Assembly: GCA_025351005.1 (NCBI GenBank) | Contig: JANXWS010000056.1 | Span: 1 to 64,000, forward strand | Direction of reading: 5' to 3' | Source: Pseudomonadota bacterium | GTDB taxonomy: Bacteria; Pseudomonadota; Gammaproteobacteria; Steroidobacterales; Steroidobacteraceae | DNA length: 64,000 nt | Shown: positions 42,892-51,489 of the stretch, piece by piece | Layout: the number at the start of each line of letters is the position of its first letter | Position numbering within the stretch: the stretch's first letter is position 1 | Position numbers and translations under genes: made by a program | The notes under the pieces: generated by a model | What the model was told of the DNA's origin: nothing | Databases searched by the model: none | What the model saw: the letters and a program-made list of their open reading frames with translations, nothing else

Positions 42892-42914
42892 TGTTGTATT
42901 AATGGTACACAACA
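42892..42914. promoter_or_regulatory. Inverted repeat, candidate operator
   Basis: TGTTGT and ACAACA are exact inverted arms separated by 11 bases. The spacing and size fit a dimeric regulator site between the divergent receptor and sulfotransferase genes. A perfect 10-base palindrome ACTTGCAAGT lies 18 bases to its left (42865-42874). Confidence 0.4.
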
Positions 42915-42994
42915 GGTCGCCCCGACTTGGAAATGCGGTTGAACACGGCTCCACAGGCCCGCATTCGGCTGTGGATCGATCATGCCTTCTTAGA

Positions 42995-43023
42995 TTACAC
43001 GTTTAAAAACAATAAGATATATA
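42995..43023 (+). promoter_or_regulatory. Promoter-like element upstream of the TPR-sulfotransferase gene
   Basis: TTACAC and TATATA are separated by 17 bases inside the AT-rich block. If used, the transcript would have a leader of about 420 bases before the sulfotransferase ATG, which is unusually long. Confidence 0.3.
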
Positions 43024-43453
43024 AGATACGGCCCTGACCGCAGGCTTCCCCTGCGTGTGATGGCGGACCTGGCGCGCGCTGGACCTCGTGCCCCGGACTG
43101 TTCCCTGGAGGCCACAAATAACCGTGGGTTCGCACCGGCCCGCGAGCGGCACCCGCGCCAGCGGGCGGGAGGGCCTTCGCGCGTGGCGCGAGCCGGTCGG
43201 ATCGGGCGGCCGTCCCGCCCGTGCGGGCAGGCGCCGTCGATGCCCTGTGTTCGCTCTGCTGGCGGGCGAGCGCTTCATTGTCCACGCCAGCGACCGGCGG
43301 ATGCGGCCGGGCGACGCAGTCGCACGGTCGGCGGGATTTTCGCGATGAATGGGAACATGGCGCCGCCGCCCGCGTCGCGAGCCTGTGTCGCGCGCGCCCA
43401 CCGAGAACCATCGATGCCGCACCGCGGCCGGCACCGGCGTGCGAGCATGCGTG

Positions 43454-44923
43454 ATGAACCCAGACACCACGCCCGAAGCCACCGTCCAGCAGGCCGTACT
43501 GCTCGAGGAGTTCGGTCGCGTCGACGAGGCCGCGGGTCTCTACGCGCGCCTGCTTGCAAGCAGGCCCGACCTCGCGGACTGCTGGTACAACCTGGGCGTC
43601 CTGCAAAAGAAATTACGCCGTTTCGACGAGGCACTGGCCTGCTACCAGCAGGCGCTCGACCGGGGCATCGGCGAACCCGAGCAGGTGCACCTGAATCGCG
43701 GCGTCATCTACGCGGATCACCTGCGACGCAACGACGATGCGCGCCGTGAGTTGCGCGCAGCGCTCGCATGGAATCCGGTCTACGTGCCGGCGCTCCTCAA
43801 TCTCGCCAATCTCGATGAGGATCTGGGCCGGCGGAGCCAGGCGGTGGCGCTTTACGAGCGGATCCTCGCCCTTTCGCCCGACTCGCTCGATGCGCTCGCA
43901 CGCCTCGCGAACGCCAAGGGGGTCTCCGGGGCCGACGACCCGCTGATCGGCCGGCTGCAGGAGGCGCTCGCGCGGGCCGGCGCCGACCCGGCCGCGAAGG
44001 CGACCGTCGGCTTCGCGCTCGGTCGCGCGCTCGACGCCGGCGGCCGCTACGACGAGGCCTATGCGGCGTACGTCGCAGCCAACGACTGCAGCCGCGCGTG
44101 CGCGGCTCCTGGGACTACCCTCTACGACCGCCGCCAGCACGAGCAGTTCGTCGATGAGCTGATCGGGGCATTCACCCGCGAGCTGCCGCAGATCTCCGCG
44201 GTCGCATCGCAGGTCCGGCCGATCTTCATCTGCGGCATGTTCCGCTCCGGCTCGACGCTGACCGAGCAGCTTCTGGCCGGCCATTCCCGTGTGACCCCTG
44301 GCGGCGAGATCGACTTCATTCCGAATTCCGTCGCGACCGACCTCGCGCCCTTCCCCGCCGCGATGGGGCGTTTCAGCGCCGGTCGGCTGCAGCTGCTCGC
44401 GGCTCGCTATCTCGAAACCGTCGAGCGGATGTTTCCGCGCGCCGAATTCGTCACGGACAAGAGGCCGGACAACTTCCTCTACGTCGGCCTGATCAAGCGG
44501 CTGTTCCCGGCGGCGAAGATCATCCATACGACCCGCGACCCGCTCGACAACTGTTTATCGCTTTACTTCCTGCATCTGGACCACCGCATGGGTTACGCGC
44601 TCGACCTGCTGGACGCTGCGCACTTCCACCACCAGCACCAGCGCCTGATGGCGCACTGGAAGTCCCTGTACGGCGACGACATCGTCTCCTTCGACTACGA
44701 CGAGTTCGTGCGCGCGCCGCGACCGACCCTTGAGCGCCTGCTGGCCGGCTGCGGGCTCGCGTGGGAGGAGGAATGCCTGTCGTTCGAGCGGCGGGACAAC
44801 GCGGTCAAGACCGAGAGCGTCTGGCAGGTCCGCGAGCCGCTCTACCAGCGCGCGTCCGGTCGCGCGCGGAACTACGAGAAACACCTCGCGTCGGTGCGGG
44901 CCACCCTCGCTGATCCGTCTTGA
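43454..44923 (+). CDS. TPR-containing sulfotransferase
   Basis: 489 residues. The N-terminal 220 residues hold TPR units (AAGLYARLLASRPDLADCWYN, RFDEALACYQQALDRG, AVALYERILALSPDS). The C-terminal sulfotransferase shows PIFICGMFRSGSTLTEQLLA (PAPS loop), FVTDKRPDNFLYVGLIKRLF and AKIIHTTRDPLDNCLSLYFLHL (3'-phosphate site). It is a distant paralogue of the other TPR-sulfotransferase in this island. The ATG at 43454 begins the TPR region. The earlier part of the ORF is low-quality sequence. It lies between the two TonB receptor genes. Confidence 0.87.
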   Translation: MNPDTTPEATVQQAVLLEEFGRVDEAAGLYARLLASRPDLADCWYNLGVLQKKLRRFDEALACYQQALDRGIGEPEQVHLNRGVIYADHLRRNDDARRELRAALAWNPVYVPALLNLANLDEDLGRRSQAVALYERILALSPDSLDALARLANAKGVSGADDPLIGRLQEALARAGADPAAKATVGFALGRALDAGGRYDEAYAAYVAANDCSRACAAPGTTLYDRRQHEQFVDELIGAFTRELPQISAVASQVRPIFICGMFRSGSTLTEQLLAGHSRVTPGGEIDFIPNSVATDLAPFPAAMGRFSAGRLQLLAARYLETVERMFPRAEFVTDKRPDNFLYVGLIKRLFPAAKIIHTTRDPLDNCLSLYFLHLDHRMGYALDLLDAAHFHHQHQRLMAHWKSLYGDDIVSFDYDEFVRAPRPTLERLLAGCGLAWEEECLSFERRDNAVKTESVWQVREPLYQRASGRARNYEKHLASVRATLADPS

Positions 44924-45433
44924 GACGGTCGTTTGTCGGGGCGTGCTCGCTCCTTCGCGGCGGTGTGCATCGCAGCATCGACCGCCGCCCCGGACCCCAG
45001 AAGCGCCGGACTGAGCTCCCAACCGTCGCTCCGCATCGACGTCGTCCTGTTGGCGCATCGTGCCTCAAGCCGCATCAACCACTTACGTGAAACAGCGCGG
45101 GTCGATCCGCGGGCTGTCGCCGCGTCGCCCTACGTGTCGGGCGCCCGACACGTGTTGCTCCAGAACAACTATCGGGGCCGGAGCTCGGCTTGCGTTGCGA
45201 AAGTGCCGCAAATCCTTTGGGAAAGGCTCCGCTATAGGCCTACGTGTAACCCACAGCGCATTTTCGGCTGTTGCCGATTGACAACGGGTGCTTGTGCGGG
45301 ATCGGGTAATTCAATACCATCCGGGCACAAAGTCTCGAAAAGACAACGCGGCGTGCACCTCCAGGGGGGCACCAGCCGGTCACTAAACGGCCTAGGTAAG
45401 AACGGCTCAGCCGTTCGCAGGAGGAACTGGTCA
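44924..45433. other. 510-base leader region before the second TonB receptor
   Basis: No credible gene is present. The ORF track merely extends the receptor frame upstream. A TTGACA hexamer (45278-45283) lies about 150 bases before the receptor start without a well-spaced -10 box. A perfect inverted repeat sits directly before the ribosome-binding site (listed separately). The upstream part contains the end of the sulfotransferase transcript. Confidence 0.4.
45400..45416 (+). promoter_or_regulatory. Hairpin/operator adjacent to the TonB receptor ribosome site
   Basis: GAACGGCT and AGCCGTTC form an 8-base inverted repeat around a single C. As RNA this gives a 7-bp stem with a TCA loop ending 3 bases before the AGGAGGA Shine-Dalgarno of the receptor. 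It could control translation or serve as a protein-binding site. Confidence 0.4.
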
Positions 45434-48385
45434 ATGTACAGAAACACCCAAGTTGCGAGCGCGGTGCGTTACGCCCTCGTGGTGAGCGCCGTCTCGGCTG
45501 GCGGCGTGGCCACGCCCGCGCTTGCGCAGCAGGCACCCGCCGCCGCCGCCCCGGTCGAGCTTGAGTCGGTGGTCGTCACCGGCTCGCGCATCAAACAATC
45601 GAACCTGGAGTTTACGAGCCCGGTCACGCAGGTGACGGACGCCGACATTGCCATCCAGGGCGCGACCCGCGTCGAGGACCTCCTCAACCAGCTGCCGCAG
45701 GCCTTTGCCGCGCAGAACGCGACGGTGTCGAACGGCGCCAGCGGCGCGGCGACGATCGACCTGCGCGGCCTCGGGGACGCCCGGACGCTGGTCCTGATCG
45801 ACGGCCGGCGCATGCCGTATGGCAGTACGACCAACTCGGCGGCCGACGTCAACATGATCCCGGCGGCGCTGGTCGAGCGCGTCGACATACTGACGGGCGG
45901 CGCGTCCGCCGTGTACGGATCGGACGCCATCGCCGGCGTCGTCAACTTCATCACGAAGAAGAACTTCGAGGGCGTCCAGGTCGACGTCGAGTACAACTTC
46001 TTCAACCACAACAACGCCTTCAACGGGCCGGGTCAGAAGCAGCTGCGCGACGTCATCGCCGCCCGCCAGGCGACCAACCCGGCGCAGTTCCAGCTGCCGT
46101 CGAGCTCCGTGAATACCGGCACCGGCAAGATCGGCTCGCTGCTGGTCGGTCTGAACAGTGGCGACGGCAAGGGCAACGTGGTCCTGTACGCCGGCGTCGA
46201 GACGAACGACGCGGTGCTGCAAGCGAAGTACGACTACTCCGCCTGCACGCTCAACAATAACGCACCGAAAACCTCGTTCTCGTGCGGTGGCTCGAGCACC
46301 TCATACCCCGGCCGCTTCACGGACTTTGCAACGTACAACTCGACGGTCAGCACCGCTGGAACAGGCAACACGTTCCGCAACTTCAACGCCAACCTCGATC
46401 AGTACAACTTCGGACCGTTGAACTACTACCTGCGCCCGGACCAACGCTACAACCTGGCGGCCCAGGGGCACTACGAGGCCAACGAGCATGCCGACGTCTA
46501 TGCGCAGCTGATGTACTCGGACTATCGCTCGGTCGCGCAGATCGCGCCCGGCGGCATCTTCTTCAGCGGCCAGAACGTCAACTGCGGCAACCCGCTGCTC
46601 TCGGCCAATGAGTCCTCGACGATAGGCTGCACGCCCGCCATGATCGCGGCCAATACGATGCAGGGCGTCTACATCGCCCGCCGCAACGTGGAGGGAGGCG
46701 GACGCCAGAGCGTGTTCAGCAACTCGATGTTCCGCGGCGTCCTCGGCATCAGGGGCAAGATCGCGGAAGGTTGGGACTACGACGCGTTCCTGCAGCGCTC
46801 GTCCACGTCCGCGGATCCGACGACGAACAATTATTTCGACAAGACCCGCATCGCGAACTCGCTCAACGTCGTGTCAGTCGGCGGCGTGCCGACCTGCCAG
46901 TCGGTCGTCAACGGCACGGATCCGAACTGCGTGCCCTACAACCTCTGGCAGATCGGCGGTGTCACCCCGGCGGCGCTCAAGTACCTGCAGGTGCCGGGCG
47001 TCCAGACGGGTGTGATCGACCAGGAGATCTACAACGCCACGATCAACGGTGACCTTGGCGTGTACGGTGCCAAGCTCCCGACGGCGAACGAAAGCCTGAA
47101 GCTGGTGTTCGGTGTCGAGTACCGCCGCGACAAGGTCCAGAACGTGACCGACCTGGAGCTTTCGTCCTACCAGCTGTCCGGTACCGGCGGCCCCACGATC
47201 GGCATCGCCGGCGTTACCCAGGTCAAGGACTACTTCGGCGAAATGCTGCTGCCGCTCGTTCAAGGCAAGACGGGTGCCGAACAGCTCGGCGTCGACGGCG
47301 CCTACCGCCACTCGGACTACGGCAACCTCAAGACCGACACGTACAAGTTCGGCGCCGACTGGGCGCCGCTCGCCGACGTCAAGTTCCGCGGCAGCTTCCA
47401 GCGCGCCGTCCGGGCGCCGAACATCATCGAGCTGTTCACGGCGCAGGGGTTCAACCTCTTCAACGCCGTGGGCGATCCATGCGGTGCCGCCAAGACCGCG
47501 AGCCTCGCCCAGTGCGTCGCGACCGGCGTCCCGGCCGCGAACTACGGCAACGGAGCGATCCTCGACAGCCCGGCCGGACAGTACAACTTCAACCAAGGCG
47601 GCAACCCGAACCTGCAGGCCGAGACCTCGGACACGACGTCCTTCGGTGTCGTGTTCACGCCGACCTTCGCGCACGGCTTCAACGCGTCGTTTGACTACTT
47701 CAAGATCAAGGTCCAGAACACGATCTCGATCTTCGGCTCGGTGAACACGCTGAACGCCTGCTACACGAACAACAACGCGGCAGCCTGCGGGCGCATCCAT
47801 CGCAACGCGCAGGGTGCATTGTGGTTCGGGACCGGGTTCATCGACGATACCAACGTCAACACCGGGGCGCTCAGGACCTCCGGCCTTGACGTGAACATCA
47901 ACTACCAGGGGCTGCACGTGGGGTCGATGGGCACGCTGAACTTCAACATGACGGGCACGAAGCTCACCGAGCTGGTCACCGACAACGTGCCGGGGATCAT
48001 TCCCGCGTACGACTGCGCGGGTCAGTACGGCACGAGCTGCGGAGGCCCGAGCGCGAAGTGGCGGCACCATGCGCGAATCGGCTGGGTCACGCCCTGGAAG
48101 CTGGACTTCGACCTGACCTGGCGCTACTTCGGCTCGGTCAGCGCCTTCCAGGGCAACTCGGCGGCAATCGACTTCAACCTGCCCTCGAGGAGCTACTTCG
48201 ACCTCTCCGGCAGCTACACGCTGAGTCCGAAGACCTCGATCGTGGTCGGCATCAACAACCTGCTCGACAAGGACCCGCCGATCACCTCCGTCCCGGCAGC
48301 CGCGGTGGGCAACGGCAACACGTACCCGGGTACGTACGATTCGTTCGGCCGTTTCATCTTTGCGAGAATCAAGGTCGGCTTCTGA
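45434..48385 (+). CDS. TonB-dependent receptor
   Basis: 983-residue outer-membrane receptor. The signal peptide (VRYALVVSAVSAGGVATPALA) precedes a TonB-box-like LESVVVTGSRIKQ and plug motifs (VEDLLNQLPQAFA, TIDLRGLGDARTLVLIDGRR, VERVDILTGGASAVYGSDAIAG). A long barrel follows and ends with FIFARIKVGF. Several extracellular-loop cysteine pairs are present. It shares overall plan with the other receptor but is a clearly diverged paralogue. The ATG at 45434 has AGGAGGA 8 bases upstream. An intrinsic terminator follows the stop. Confidence 0.93.
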   Translation: MYRNTQVASAVRYALVVSAVSAGGVATPALAQQAPAAAAPVELESVVVTGSRIKQSNLEFTSPVTQVTDADIAIQGATRVEDLLNQLPQAFAAQNATVSNGASGAATIDLRGLGDARTLVLIDGRRMPYGSTTNSAADVNMIPAALVERVDILTGGASAVYGSDAIAGVVNFITKKNFEGVQVDVEYNFFNHNNAFNGPGQKQLRDVIAARQATNPAQFQLPSSSVNTGTGKIGSLLVGLNSGDGKGNVVLYAGVETNDAVLQAKYDYSACTLNNNAPKTSFSCGGSSTSYPGRFTDFATYNSTVSTAGTGNTFRNFNANLDQYNFGPLNYYLRPDQRYNLAAQGHYEANEHADVYAQLMYSDYRSVAQIAPGGIFFSGQNVNCGNPLLSANESSTIGCTPAMIAANTMQGVYIARRNVEGGGRQSVFSNSMFRGVLGIRGKIAEGWDYDAFLQRSSTSADPTTNNYFDKTRIANSLNVVSVGGVPTCQSVVNGTDPNCVPYNLWQIGGVTPAALKYLQVPGVQTGVIDQEIYNATINGDLGVYGAKLPTANESLKLVFGVEYRRDKVQNVTDLELSSYQLSGTGGPTIGIAGVTQVKDYFGEMLLPLVQGKTGAEQLGVDGAYRHSDYGNLKTDTYKFGADWAPLADVKFRGSFQRAVRAPNIIELFTAQGFNLFNAVGDPCGAAKTASLAQCVATGVPAANYGNGAILDSPAGQYNFNQGGNPNLQAETSDTTSFGVVFTPTFAHGFNASFDYFKIKVQNTISIFGSVNTLNACYTNNNAAACGRIHRNAQGALWFGTGFIDDTNVNTGALRTSGLDVNINYQGLHVGSMGTLNFNMTGTKLTELVTDNVPGIIPAYDCAGQYGTSCGGPSAKWRHHARIGWVTPWKLDFDLTWRYFGSVSAFQGNSAAIDFNLPSRSYFDLSGSYTLSPKTSIVVGINNLLDKDPPITSVPAAAVGNGNTYPGTYDSFGRFIFARIKVGF

Positions 48386-48410
48386 CCGAGGCCTGAAGTC
48401 AGCGACAATG

Positions 48411-48444
48411 GCGGCGGTCCCAACGGGGACCGCCGCTTTTTTTT
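48411..48444 (+). terminator. Intrinsic terminator of the second TonB receptor gene
   Basis: Arms gcggcggtcc and ggaccgccgc pair over 10 bases and are followed by eight T residues. It separates the receptor from the downstream sulfotransferase gene. Confidence 0.88.
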
Positions 48445-48467
48445 GCCTGCCCGCCGCGGGAGCAGCG

Positions 48468-49535
48468 ATGCCGTCGGCCGATTCGCTCGTCGAGCAGCTG
48501 CTGCGCCGGGTGCCGGAGTCTCCGGACATCCATCTGCAGCAGCTCGACCTGGTCCGGCGGGCGGCCCTGCTCGTCGCCCTCGGCGCCGACGGCTATCGGC
48601 AGGCGAGCTTCCTGGACGACCGGATCCTGCGGCCGGAAACGCAGGGCGCCTGGGTCCCCGTGGACGCGCTCGCGGCCTCCGCCGGCCGGATCCCGGAGGG
48701 GCTGCCGGTCCATTTCATCGCGCACAGCGGGCACGTGGGCTCGACGCTCGTCAGCCGTCTGCTCGACGCGACGGACTCGGTGCTGTCGCTACGCGAGCCG
48801 CTGGCGCTCAGGACGCTGGCCGACGCACACGACGTGCTCGGCCGACCGGATGCGCTCTGGGCCGATCGCGAGTTCGAAGGGTGGGTCGCGCTGTGCCTGC
48901 GCCTGTGGGGCCGCGGCTACCCGGGGAGCCGCTGCGTCGTCGTCAAGGCAACGAGCAGCGCCGGGCGGGTTCTCGGCACGGTGCTGGCGGCCGGCCCGGG
49001 CTCGCGCGCCATAGCCATGAACCTGCATGCCGAGCCGTACCTCGCGACGCTGCTGGCCGGCGAGAACTCCCCGCTCGACCTGCGCGGGCACGCCCCCGAA
49101 CGGATGCGGCGCCTGCAGGAGCGCCTGGCGGCGCCGGTGACGCCGCTCCATCGGCTCACCGTCGGTGAGCTCGCGGCTTTGAGCTGGGTCACCGAGTCGC
49201 TCACTCAGCGCGAGTTGCTCGAGCGCCACCCGGGGCGCGTGCTCGCCGTCGACTTCGACGATTTTCTTGCGGCGGTCGCGCCGGCCATGGCGCGGATCCT
49301 GGCGCACCTCGGGTTGCCGGCCGACCCGACCTACCTGGCAGGCGTCGAGCGCAGCCCGGTGTTGATGGGGTATTCGAAGGCGCCCGAACACGCCTACACG
49401 CCGGCGCTCCGCGCCGAGGTGCTGGCCGACTCGCGCCAACGCAACGCGACCGAGATCCGCCGCGGCCTCGCCTGGCTCGAGACGCTCGCGCGATCGGACG
49501 CCCGGGTTGCAACGGTGGTCGGCGCCGGCGTCTAG
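48468..49535 (+). CDS. Sulfotransferase-like P-loop protein
   Basis: 355 residues. The nucleotide-binding loop reads VHFIAHSGHVGSTLVSRLLDATD, a sulfotransferase-type PAPS loop with G-S-T. SLREPLALRTLAD and a distal HPGRVLAVDFDDFLAAV follow, as in sulfotransferases. The 3'-phosphate site is less obvious than in the other four copies, so activity is uncertain. The N-terminus lacks TPR repeats. The ATG at 48468 is used because it follows the terminator and has GGGAG upstream. The stop overlaps the convergent PKHD gene by 4 bases. Confidence 0.72.
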   Translation: MPSADSLVEQLLRRVPESPDIHLQQLDLVRRAALLVALGADGYRQASFLDDRILRPETQGAWVPVDALAASAGRIPEGLPVHFIAHSGHVGSTLVSRLLDATDSVLSLREPLALRTLADAHDVLGRPDALWADREFEGWVALCLRLWGRGYPGSRCVVVKATSSAGRVLGTVLAAGPGSRAIAMNLHAEPYLATLLAGENSPLDLRGHAPERMRRLQERLAAPVTPLHRLTVGELAALSWVTESLTQRELLERHPGRVLAVDFDDFLAAVAPAMARILAHLGLPADPTYLAGVERSPVLMGYSKAPEHAYTPALRAEVLADSRQRNATEIRRGLAWLETLARSDARVATVVGAGV

Positions 49536-50197
49536 GGCGCGGCCCACATGCGCATCAGGTTCTGGCGCACGACGTCGAGGCGCACGCGGCTCTCCCAGGT
49601 CATCTTCAGGCCTTCGAGCGCCGCGATCTCGTTCAGCTCATAGACCTGCAGGCGCTGATGCTGGTCGGCGATCAGGCTCTCGATGAATGTGATGGACACG
49701 AGCCTTCGCCCGGAGCGCACCGGCACCACCTCGTGCACCAGCGTCGACGGATAGACGATCGCCTCACCCGGCGCGCCCTTGAACGCGACCGTCTGGTTGC
49801 CCGCGACAACCGCCAGTTCGCCGCCGTCGTAGCTGGCCGGATCCGCGATGAATACCGTGCACGACAGGTCCGACCGCAGCCGGCTGTTCGAGAGCTGGAT
49901 CAGCGCCGAATCGGCGTGCGCCCCGTACTTCATGTCCGGCTCGTATCGGCACAGCAGCGGTGGCGCAATGCGCTTCGGCATGGCGTAGTCCAGGAACTCC
50001 TGCGAGCGCGCGAAGGCCAGGTGGACGATCTGGGTCGACTCCGCGTACTTCGGATCGCCGGTGTCCGCCTGCAGGTTCTGCTTGGTCGAGTTCGCGGCAT
50101 TGCTGACGCGGCCATCGACAAAGTTGAGCTCGCCGCCGAGCGCGGCGAGCCGGGCGACCTCCGCGGGTGTCAGCAGGTTCTTGATTTTCAGGAACAC
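49532..50197 (-). CDS. PKHD-type Fe(II)/2OG hydroxylase (PiuC/YbiX-like)
   Basis: 221-residue dioxygenase. It begins MFLKIKNLLTPAEVARL and shows the PKHD-type core YGAHADSALI (H94, D96), PASYDGGELAV, then STLVHEVVPVRSGRRLVSITFIES (H155, R165). The family is often found next to TonB receptors (PiuC beside PiuA), matching the location here. The substrate is unknown. The N-terminal half also has VSNAANSTKQN and PKYAESTQIV, conserved in the family. Convergent with the sulfotransferase-like gene. Confidence 0.9.
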   Translation of the reverse strand: MFLKIKNLLTPAEVARLAALGGELNFVDGRVSNAANSTKQNLQADTGDPKYAESTQIVHLAFARSQEFLDYAMPKRIAPPLLCRYEPDMKYGAHADSALIQLSNSRLRSDLSCTVFIADPASYDGGELAVVAGNQTVAFKGAPGEAIVYPSTLVHEVVPVRSGRRLVSITFIESLIADQHQRLQVYELNEIAALEGLKMTWESRVRLDVVRQNLMRMWAAP

Positions 50198-50252
50198 GTT
50201 GGCGGAACCCCTCGGTGACGGATGCCGTCGCAGGGCCGGCGACTTCCCGGCC

Positions 50253-51434
50253 TCAGACCTGCGAGGCCGGTCCGGTCTCGTTGAACGCGTCGGTCGCGGT
50301 GATGACGGTGACGATCGCGGCGCGCTCCGCGGCCGACAGACCCGGATTCCAGACGTCGCAGATCAGGATGATGCGCGTCTCATCGCTGTCGTTCCACGCC
50401 TCGTGCTCGATCGTGTCGTCGAACACCCACGCCTCGCCCCTGCGCCACGAGCGGGTCTCGCCGCCGACGCGGAACCGGCAACCGGGTGGCAGCATCAGCG
50501 GCAGGTGGACGACGAGCCTGAAGTTGCCGACTCCGGTGTGCGGCGGAATGCGGGTCCGCGGCCGCAGGCACGAGAACATCGCGCAGGGCGAGCGCCCCAC
50601 GACCTGCGGCTGCGGCAGCAGTCCGACCGCGCGCATGGTGGCCGGTGCGCGCCGGCAGCGCTCCTCGACCGGCCGTCCGCCGGCGAAGAACTCGAACGCC
50701 GTCCAGCGCGGCGAGTTGTTGAGCTCGCGCCACTGGTCGAGCGGCTGGTGCTCGGCGTAATGGATGTAGGGGGTGAAGCCCGCCGGGTCGTCCCTGACGA
50801 TCTGCTCGAGCTCCTGCCCGATTGCGTCGGTCGCGGCCTCGAATTCCGACAACCACGCAAATCCGCTGCGCTCATGGAACTCGATCGGCGGCAGGCCCGG
50901 GTAGTAGTACTCGAGCGGCTCCTGCTGGTACCGCGGCCGCGTCCTGAGCGTCGTACCGATGAACGCCTCGAGGCGGCGGCGCTCGACCGCCGAGCACTGG
51001 CTGCCGGCGTCGCCCGCCCGCGCACGGATGAACTCGCCGAGCTCCGCGGTGTGGCGCGCGCTGATCGTGCGGGCGCGCTCGACGGCCTGCCGCGTCGGCG
51101 GGTCGAGGTGCTGGTCGGGCGGCGCCTGCACGAGCGCCACGGTGTAGGCGGCCGCCGCCGCGCGCTGTCGGCCCTCGCGCTCGAGCAGCGAGGCCTGCAT
51201 CAGCAGCGCGGGGAAATTCCGCGGATCGATCAGCAGCACCTCGTGGAGCGCGCCGAACGCCCCCTCGACGTCGTTCAGCTGGCGCCGCACGGCGGCGAGG
51301 TTGAGCCAGGCCCCAATGTTGCCGTGGTCCCGCTCGAGCACGCGCAACAGGATCGCGTGCGCCCCGGCGAGGTCGCCGGCAGCGAGGGCGCGCATGGCGG
51401 TCTGGTTCGTTGCTGCGTCTGCGTCCGCGTTCAT
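50253..51434 (-). CDS. TPR-containing AspH-like aspartyl/asparaginyl beta-hydroxylase
   Basis: 393 residues. Residues 1-100 have TPR repeats (GAHAILLRVLERDHGNIGAW, GAFGALHEVLLIDPRNFPAL). The dioxygenase core shows IPPHTGVGNFRLVVHLPLML (H299), VFDDTIEHEAWN (H344) and R354 in an ILICDVWNPGLS strand. The iron-binding Asp is replaced by Gly as in animal AspH. YYYPGLPPIEFHE and LNNSPRWTAFEFF precede the core. It is a close paralogue of the divergent neighbour, with only 55 bases between their start codons, so the pair arose by an inverted duplication or shares regulation. Confidence 0.88.
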   Translation of the reverse strand: MNADADAATNQTAMRALAAGDLAGAHAILLRVLERDHGNIGAWLNLAAVRRQLNDVEGAFGALHEVLLIDPRNFPALLMQASLLEREGRQRAAAAAYTVALVQAPPDQHLDPPTRQAVERARTISARHTAELGEFIRARAGDAGSQCSAVERRRLEAFIGTTLRTRPRYQQEPLEYYYPGLPPIEFHERSGFAWLSEFEAATDAIGQELEQIVRDDPAGFTPYIHYAEHQPLDQWRELNNSPRWTAFEFFAGGRPVEERCRRAPATMRAVGLLPQPQVVGRSPCAMFSCLRPRTRIPPHTGVGNFRLVVHLPLMLPPGCRFRVGGETRSWRRGEAWVFDDTIEHEAWNDSDETRIILICDVWNPGLSAAERAAIVTVITATDAFNETGPASQV

Positions 51435-51475
51435 GTGAGGGCCACCCGCCGGCCCGCTGCGCCTTCTTTGCAGGA

Positions 51476-51481
51476 TAGAAT
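51476..51481 (+). promoter_or_regulatory. Putative -10 box of the second AspH-like gene
   Basis: TAGAAT ends 8 bases before the ATG at 51490 and no Shine-Dalgarno sequence lies between. It is in the 55-base gap between divergent AspH-like paralogues. Confidence 0.4.
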
Positions 51482-51489
51482 AATCCATT

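Larger units (their letters stand above)
42697..43453. other. Long divergent intergenic region (757 bases)
   Basis: This region separates the first TonB receptor from the plus-strand TPR-sulfotransferase. The part from 42840 to 43035 is distinctly AT-rich and carries an inverted repeat, two short palindromes and a promoter-like element. The part from 43040 to 43450 is GC-rich and has several small frames on both strands, none with convincing composition. It could be a long leader, contain an unrecognised small gene, or be a decayed gene. Confidence 0.4.

Noticed and set aside
42770-43006. 78-residue ORF starting with TTG in the long intergenic region
   Set aside because: It starts with TTG without a ribosome site, and the sequence looks like translated promoter DNA. 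I kept the region as intergenic.
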